This document shows, in pieces, positions 59,611 to 64,000 of a stretch of DNA of 64,000 nucleotides. The translations under genes and the position numbers were made by a program. Position 1 is the stretch's first letter, and every line of letters starts with the position of its first letter. The notes under the pieces were generated by a model. The model had not been told where the DNA came from. It was given only the letters and a program-made list of their open reading frames with translations, and made no database searches. Origin of the DNA: [Bacillus] enclensis (GTDB taxonomy: Bacteria > Bacillota > Bacilli > Bacillales > Bacillaceae_B); the NCBI RefSeq assembly GCF_001456935.1, contig NZ_KQ758483.1:744001-808000 (forward strand), given 5' to 3'.

Positions 59611-60894
59611 ATGAAAGAATTATTGTTTCATAACAGAAATTTTGCTTGGTTATTTTTTGGGAGACTGGTCACGAATATGGGTGACAGTATTTACTATGTT
59701 GCAGCAATGTGGCTTGTATATGAAATGGGGGGGAATGCATTTTACACGGGTCTGGCCGGATTTCTGACACTGCTTCCGGGGACCCTGCAATTTCTGATTG
59801 GGCCGCTCGTTGATAGATGGAAGATCAAGAAGGTTTTAATTTTGACTCAGATCATCCAGGCTTTGCTTGTATTGATGATTCCAATCGCACACTACATGGG
59901 ATTTCTTACTGTGGTCTTCATCCTGGTAATTATGCCGATCATTTCTGCAATTAATCAATTTGTCTATCCAGGTCAGGCAGCACTGCTGCCCAGAATCGTC
60001 CGTAAAGATCAACTGGTTAAAGGCAACTCTTTGTTTTCTTTTGCTTTTCAAGGGGTCGATCTTGCCTTCAACGCCATAGCCGGTATTCTCCTGACTATGA
60101 TCGGAGCAATTACCCTCTATTTAATTGATGCGGTTACCTTTATTGCTGCGTGCATACTTTTCAGCCTGTTAAATATTCCTGAAAAAGAATCAGTTAAAGA
60201 AAAACAAAAGATTAAACAAACGATACACCAATACAAAACTGATCTTATTGAAGGTTTTTCAATAGTATTCCGTTCCCATCTGGCCAAATTCCTCCTGGGA
60301 TCAATCGTTGCAAACTTTGCTATTGGATCTGTGTATGCAATCTTACCTGCTTTTGCAGATGGCAGGGCTGGTTCCGGGCTTTACGGACTTTATTTGGCGG
60401 CAATTTCAGGGGGGGCGCTTATAGGTGCGCTTTCCGCTTCTTGGCTAGGGCGCTTCCCGGTCGGCAAGCTTACCATTCTATCATTTATGATTGGAGGAAC
60501 GATGTGGCTAAGTTCGGGTTTCATATCCAGCAACAGTATAAGTATTCTTTTATTTGGTATTTCATGGATACCCATTGGGGCGACAAATGTCATATTTGGA
60601 TCTGCGATTCAGTCAATGGTCCCATCCAGGTTACTGGGCAGGATATTTTCTGTAACAGCATCATTGGGAGCGGTGGCAATGCCGCTCGGCTCTCTTCTTG
60701 GAGGGCTGCTGGCCAGCCAGTTCGGCCCGGAAGCAGTATATATATCAAGCTCAGGAGGGATTTTGTTTATAGCCCTGGTATGGACTATAAACAAAACACT
60801 CCGCTCCCTTCCGGAAACTTCTAAACTAAAACCTGGAGAAATGGGCCTGCCTGAAGGAGACCCTGCTGTATCCGGGGAAGTAATCTCCGGATAA
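59611..60894 (+). CDS. MFS efflux transporter
   Basis: Twelve-helix MFS protein of the macrolide/multidrug type (MefA/ENT-like): WLFFGRLVTNMGDSIYYVAA start, GFLTLLPGTLQFLIGPLVDR (motif A region) and ISAINQFVYPGQAALLPRIV. 427 residues. It sits after the ArsR-type regulator and shares its operator, so expression is probably induced by the transported compound. The substrate is unknown. Confidence 0.87.
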   Translation: MKELLFHNRNFAWLFFGRLVTNMGDSIYYVAAMWLVYEMGGNAFYTGLAGFLTLLPGTLQFLIGPLVDRWKIKKVLILTQIIQALLVLMIPIAHYMGFLTVVFILVIMPIISAINQFVYPGQAALLPRIVRKDQLVKGNSLFSFAFQGVDLAFNAIAGILLTMIGAITLYLIDAVTFIAACILFSLLNIPEKESVKEKQKIKQTIHQYKTDLIEGFSIVFRSHLAKFLLGSIVANFAIGSVYAILPAFADGRAGSGLYGLYLAAISGGALIGALSASWLGRFPVGKLTILSFMIGGTMWLSSGFISSNSISILLFGISWIPIGATNVIFGSAIQSMVPSRLLGRIFSVTASLGAVAMPLGSLLGGLLASQFGPEAVYISSSGGILFIALVWTINKTLRSLPETSKLKPGEMGLPEGDPAVSGEVISG

Positions 60895-60913
60895 TGAATC
60901 AGCTTGTTTGTTA

Positions 60914-61255
60914 TTAACGTGACACCTCGCTAAAAGAAATCTGCTTCAACTGTTCGGTTTTAGTGTCAAATCTTATGTTTACAAGCACTCCGAATTCTTT
61001 ATCTTTTCCCTTTAGCCATAGTTTGAATTTTTCTGTGCTGATGCCTCCACTGTCTTCACGGCCAATATGAAGATAGTCGATGATCTGAGCCTGGGGATAA
61101 CGTTCTTTTGTTTTTTTCATTGCAAGACGGCCCCATTTCGCATAAGAAGGAATGGTCACGTTTATGCTTTCTAAGTACTTTGCTTCGCAGACCGTCCCGT
61201 GCAATCCAAGCGTCATCAATGGAATCAGGAACATACACATCCTTAATTTTTTCAA
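60914..61255 (-). CDS. Secreted DUF3889-like protein
   Basis: 113 residues: Sec signal peptide (about 1-24, ending VCEA), then a YqzG/YhdB-like (DUF3889) domain with IPSYAKWGRLAMKKTKERYP and LVNIRFDTKTEQLKQISF. Function unknown. Start TTG at 61255 after AGGAGG. Convergent with the MFS gene. Confidence 0.75.
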   Translation of the reverse strand: MKKLRMCMFLIPLMTLGLHGTVCEAKYLESINVTIPSYAKWGRLAMKKTKERYPQAQIIDYLHIGREDSGGISTEKFKLWLKGKDKEFGVLVNIRFDTKTEQLKQISFSEVSR

Positions 61256-61392
61256 AATAGAGGTCCTCCTGTTTTAGTATTATCATCTGTTGATTTTTCC
61301 TTCTTATTCCCTTCATGCAAAACCAAATCGTTTTTTATTGTGCTACTATTGAGAAGATAACAGGGAAAGTATGGTGGAAGGCAGGGAACTAT

Positions 61393-62085
61393 ATGGATAG
61401 TAGGAAGAAACGAAAGACAGCAGTCTGCTGGAGCAGTGGTAAGGATTGCAGTCTCGCATTATATCGCCTCATGAAGGATAATGAAGAAATCGTATGTCTT
61501 GTTTCGATGGTTTCCAGTAAAGACGAACGAAACCATGCACACGGAATTAAATTAAAGATCCTCAAATACCAGGCGGAGGCGTTGGGACTGCCGCTAGTGC
61601 TTATTGATTCAGAAGGAAATTATGAAGCTTCGCTTGTGGCTGCACTCAAGGGTTTGAAAGCCGAGCTGGGTATTGAACAAGTGGCGTTTGGAAGTTTGTA
61701 TGCAAAAGAAGATAGGAAATGGAATGAGGAAATTTCTCATAAAGCCGGAGTCGAACCCATATTCCCTGCTTGGATATCTCCGGAAGACTCGAATGAACTC
61801 ATGCAGGAATTCTTGTCTCTCGGGTTCACCGCTTACATTTGCAGGGCCTCAAGCGAACACTTCGATCAAACCTGTCCGGGCAGGATCCTTGATTTTCAGT
61901 TTTATGAAGAAATTCGGCAGAAAGCGATCTGTGTGATGGGTGAGGCGGGTGAATATCATACATTCGTGACAGATGGACCTATATTCAATAAGCGGATAGA
62001 GCTGCTGAAATCCGGTGTTGTGATGAATTCCGGATTGTGGTCACTGGATATACAAGATTGTCGATTGATTGCAAAAAACGAATAA
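61393..62085 (+). CDS. PP-loop ATPase, Dph6/MJ0570-like
   Basis: Adenine-nucleotide alpha hydrolase-like protein of the diphthine-ammonia ligase family. The PP-loop is CWSSGKDCSLAL (about residues 12-23), with VAFGSLYAKEDRKWNEE, MGEAGEYHTFVTDGP in the C-terminus. Bacteria lack diphthamide, so another amidation is expected. ATG 61393 is preferred; the frame runs back to 61315 without a ribosome site. 230 residues. Confidence 0.85.
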   Translation: MDSRKKRKTAVCWSSGKDCSLALYRLMKDNEEIVCLVSMVSSKDERNHAHGIKLKILKYQAEALGLPLVLIDSEGNYEASLVAALKGLKAELGIEQVAFGSLYAKEDRKWNEEISHKAGVEPIFPAWISPEDSNELMQEFLSLGFTAYICRASSEHFDQTCPGRILDFQFYEEIRQKAICVMGEAGEYHTFVTDGPIFNKRIELLKSGVVMNSGLWSLDIQDCRLIAKNE

Positions 62086-62104
62086 TGAAAGAATCTTTGA
62101 TGTT

Positions 62105-62133
62105 GAAAAGCGCTCGATATCGGGCGCTTTTTC
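62105..62133 (+). terminator. Intrinsic terminator
   Basis: GAAAAGCGC/GCGCTTTTTC stem with an 11-nt loop that itself contains CGATATCG. Confidence 0.88.
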
Positions 62134-62168
62134 ATATGAAAGAAAACACAACGAGCTAAGTTTATCCT

Positions 62169-62197
62169 TTGACATATGACATCGTGTCATCTATAGT
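62169..62197 (+). promoter_or_regulatory. Sigma-A promoter with TetR operator in its spacer
   Basis: TTGACA (62169), 17 bp, TATAGT (62192). The spacer contains ATGACATCGTGTCAT (62176-62190), a perfect 15-bp palindrome. This arrangement fits auto-repression of the TetR gene. Confidence 0.88.
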
Positions 62198-62213
62198 AAG
62201 GAAGGTCTTGAAA

Positions 62214-62228
62214 ATGACACTGTGTCAC
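62214..62228 (+). promoter_or_regulatory. Second TetR operator
   Basis: ATGACACTGTGTCAC, a 13-bp perfect dyad TGACAC-T-GTGTCA, about 38 bp downstream of the first and just before the ribosome site. It shares TGACA/TGTCA arms with the first operator. Confidence 0.8.
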
Positions 62229-62246
62229 TTAGGAAGGGGGATGTAT

Positions 62247-62864
62247 ATGCCAAAGCCGACTTTTTATAATTTAAATGAAGAAAAAAGGCATATCCTGATT
62301 GAGGCGGCAAAAAAGGAGTTCTCCCGCGTATCTCTCTATGAAGCCTCTATTTCAAACATCTTGAAATCAGCCGGGATACCGAGAGGAAGCTTTTATCAAT
62401 ACTTTGAAGATAAAGAAGATGCATTTTTTTATCTGCTGAATGAACATACACAGGAAAGACATGAAGAATTCTTATTCAACTTAAAGAAATATCAAGGAGA
62501 TCTCTTTCAAGCATTCATTGAAGTATTCTCCCACACATTAAAACGTTCACATAGTGAAGGTCAGAGCAATTTCATAAAAAACGTCCTCTTAAATATGAAT
62601 TATAAGATTGAAAAAGCATTCACCAAATTCATCAGTAAAGAAGAATTGAGCAAAAGGTATGATGAAGTATTTCACCTTGTGGATTGGGACAGCCTTAATA
62701 TCTCGGAAGAAAATCAGGTATATCATATCCTGCAGATATTATCAGCGGTAACGTTCCATAATCTTGTCCACAGCATCTCAAACGATTTAACGTTTGAAGA
62801 AGCAGTGACCAAGTATAAAGTTGAAATACAGCTTCTTCAAACTGGCATGACTAAAACAAGCTAA
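62247..62864 (+). CDS. TetR-family repressor of the following exporter
   Basis: TetR/AcrR regulator, 205 residues. The HTH (SISNILKSAGIPRGSFYQYF, about residues 33-52) ends with the family FYQYFEDKEDAF. The ligand domain is helical. GGAAGGGGG selects the ATG at 62247; a longer frame from 62169 covers the promoter and is wrong. Two palindromes at its promoter and the MFS gene 44 bp downstream indicate auto-repression of the operon. Confidence 0.88.
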   Translation: MPKPTFYNLNEEKRHILIEAAKKEFSRVSLYEASISNILKSAGIPRGSFYQYFEDKEDAFFYLLNEHTQERHEEFLFNLKKYQGDLFQAFIEVFSHTLKRSHSEGQSNFIKNVLLNMNYKIEKAFTKFISKEELSKRYDEVFHLVDWDSLNISEENQVYHILQILSAVTFHNLVHSISNDLTFEEAVTKYKVEIQLLQTGMTKTS

Positions 62865-62908
62865 CAAAAAGATTAAACATTTAATTTATATAAGAAAGAA
62901 GGGAGAAA

Positions 62909-64000
62909 ATGAAGCCAAAATCACACGATGTATCGCAATCACCCGATTCCATTAATAAATTCCCATTATTGCTGGTGTTAATTTCCGGGGCATTTGCGGC
63001 CATATTGAATCAGACTCTGCTTGCAACTGCTCTCCCGCATATCATGGAAGACCTGCACCTGGAAGCCAGTACAGCTCAATGGCTGACTTCCATTTTCATG
63101 CTGGTGAACGGGGTCATGATCCCCATCACAGCATTCTTGATTGAACGATTTACAACACGCTCACTTTTCCTGACGGCCCTGGGTCTTTTTGCTGCAGGAA
63201 CGCTAATCTGTGCTGTTGCACCAAATTTTGGCATCCTGATGGTGGGAAGGGTCATTCAGGCTTCCGGCGCTGGTATCATTATGCCGCTGATGCAGACGAT
63301 TCTATTTCTGATTTTCCCTGTGGAAAAGCGGGGGAGTGCCATGGGAATGTTCGGACTGGTCATTTCCTTTGCCCCGGCCATCGGTCCGACTCTGTCAGGC
63401 TGGCTGGTGGATCAGTTCCCTTGGAGGAGCTTATTCTATGTCATTCTTCCAATCGTCATCATTGACCTGATTGTCGCCTATTTCATTCTCGTCAATGTTA
63501 CGAAGCAGACGTTCCCTAAAGTAGATATCCTATCTATCATTTTATCTTCGTTCGGTTTCGGAGGGCTGTTGTATGGTTTCAGTACTGCAGGAACAGAGGG
63601 ATGGAGCAGTGTGCACGTGATTGTGTCGATGATTATAGGTTCAATTACACTGACCCTGTTCATATTGAGGCAATTTAAATTAAAACAGCCTATTCTTGAG
63701 TTCAGGGTATTCAAGATAAAATTATTCACGATTACCACAATACTTGGAATGCTCGTATTTATCGCCATGATCGGGGGTGCGACAATCCTGCCGATATTGA
63801 TGCAGAACATGCTTGGCTATTCAGCCTTTGAATCAGGTCTGATGCTGCTTCCCGGAGCCCTCATAATGGGCTTCATGAACCCGATTACGGGAAGGATATT
63901 TGATAAATTCGGGGCAAAGTGGCTTGCGGTTACGGGATTGATCCTGATTTCAATTACAACATTCATGTTCTCGAATCTTACACCTCAGACTTCCTTCATG
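62909..64000 (+). CDS. DHA2-type MFS drug exporter (partial, runs off the window)
   Basis: EmrB/QacA-type proton antiporter with 14 expected helices; 364 residues are visible and the frame is still open at 64000. Motifs: VLISGAFAAILNQTLLATAL start, HIMEDLHLEASTAQWLTSIF, LMVGRVIQASGAGIIMPLMQ and MGMFGLVISFAPAIGPTLSG (motif C). Ribosome site GAAGGGAG. Second gene of the TetR operon; resembles LmrB-like exporters, but drug range is not deducible. Confidence 0.9.
   Translation, partial: MKPKSHDVSQSPDSINKFPLLLVLISGAFAAILNQTLLATALPHIMEDLHLEASTAQWLTSIFMLVNGVMIPITAFLIERFTTRSLFLTALGLFAAGTLICAVAPNFGILMVGRVIQASGAGIIMPLMQTILFLIFPVEKRGSAMGMFGLVISFAPAIGPTLSGWLVDQFPWRSLFYVILPIVIIDLIVAYFILVNVTKQTFPKVDILSIILSSFGFGGLLYGFSTAGTEGWSSVHVIVSMIIGSITLTLFILRQFKLKQPILEFRVFKIKLFTITTILGMLVFIAMIGGATILPILMQNMLGYSAFESGLMLLPGALIMGFMNPITGRIFDKFGAKWLAVTGLILISITTFMFSNLTPQTSFM

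Noticed and set aside
1-64000. CRISPR arrays, tRNA/rRNA genes, prophage or insertion sequences
   Set aside because: No spaced direct repeats, cloverleaf sequences, transposase or phage genes were found.

Overview
The window reads as chromosomal DNA of a low-GC, spore-forming Bacillaceae bacterium. The evidence is AGGAGG-type ribosome sites, frequent TTG and GTG starts, U-tailed intrinsic terminators, sporulation genes (SpoIIP, Spo0M-like, a Cys/His-rich coat-like protein) and Bacillus-type regulatory sites (a perfect PerR box, a yybP-ykoY Mn2+ riboswitch, RsbR paralogs). A Bacillus-like marine or soil genus such as Rossellomorea is possible, but this cannot be settled here. I see no rRNA, tRNA, prophage, insertion sequence or CRISPR array.

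Layout. 1-9 kb: acetyltransferases, a CD3324-family protein, a FusB-type EF-G-binding protein beside rlmN, a DUF2975 membrane protein, a HAD hydrolase, a secreted protein with a mutated lipobox, and an FAD-dependent dehydrogenase. 9-13.3 kb: an ECF-like sigma factor with a VOC-like tail, then a four-gene osmoprotectant ABC operon. 13.3-23 kb: lipid kinase, sugar acetyltransferase, MgtE Mg2+ channel, SpoIIP, a copper-storage four-helix protein and a HemY-type oxidase. 23-28.4 kb: an operon on the minus strand (MFS exporter, APC permease, DDAH-type amidinohydrolase), a CNNM/CorC protein, and a 59-residue gene behind a perfect PerR box. 28.6-37.5 kb: a run of beta-lactamase-like, GNAT, phosphatase, VOC and nucleotidyltransferase genes, two RsbR paralogs and a DUF3892 gene whose ribosome site is buried in a hairpin. 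37.5-47.6 kb: SNF2 helicase, TraB-family protein, CYP152-type P450 peroxygenase, nucleoside hydrolase and acyl-CoA dehydrogenase. 47.6-54 kb: a 27-residue peptide with nine cysteines, the BdbDC thiol-oxidase pair, YnfA, a split FeoA/FeoB operon and a Cys/His-rich coat-like protein. 54-58.4 kb: three GNATs, HAD hydrolase, glutaminase and a TmrB-like kinase. 58.3-58.7 kb: an Mn2+ riboswitch in front of an FbpB-like small protein and a short Spo0M-like protein. 58.8-64 kb: two regulator/MFS efflux pairs with visible palindromic operators, and a PP-loop ATPase; the last MFS gene runs off the window.

The recurring theme is metal and redox handling: Mg (MgtE, CNNM), Fe (FeoAB, a possible Fur box), Cu (Csp), Mn (riboswitch), thiol-rich peptides, PerR, BdbDC and the peroxygenase. 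The second theme is small-molecule modification and export, with eleven GNAT genes, three VOC proteins and four MFS exporters. The strongest candidates for undescribed biology are the Mn2+ riboswitch on the fbpB-like/spo0M-like pair, the PerR-box small protein, the nine-cysteine peptide, and the hairpin that hides the DUF3892 ribosome site.
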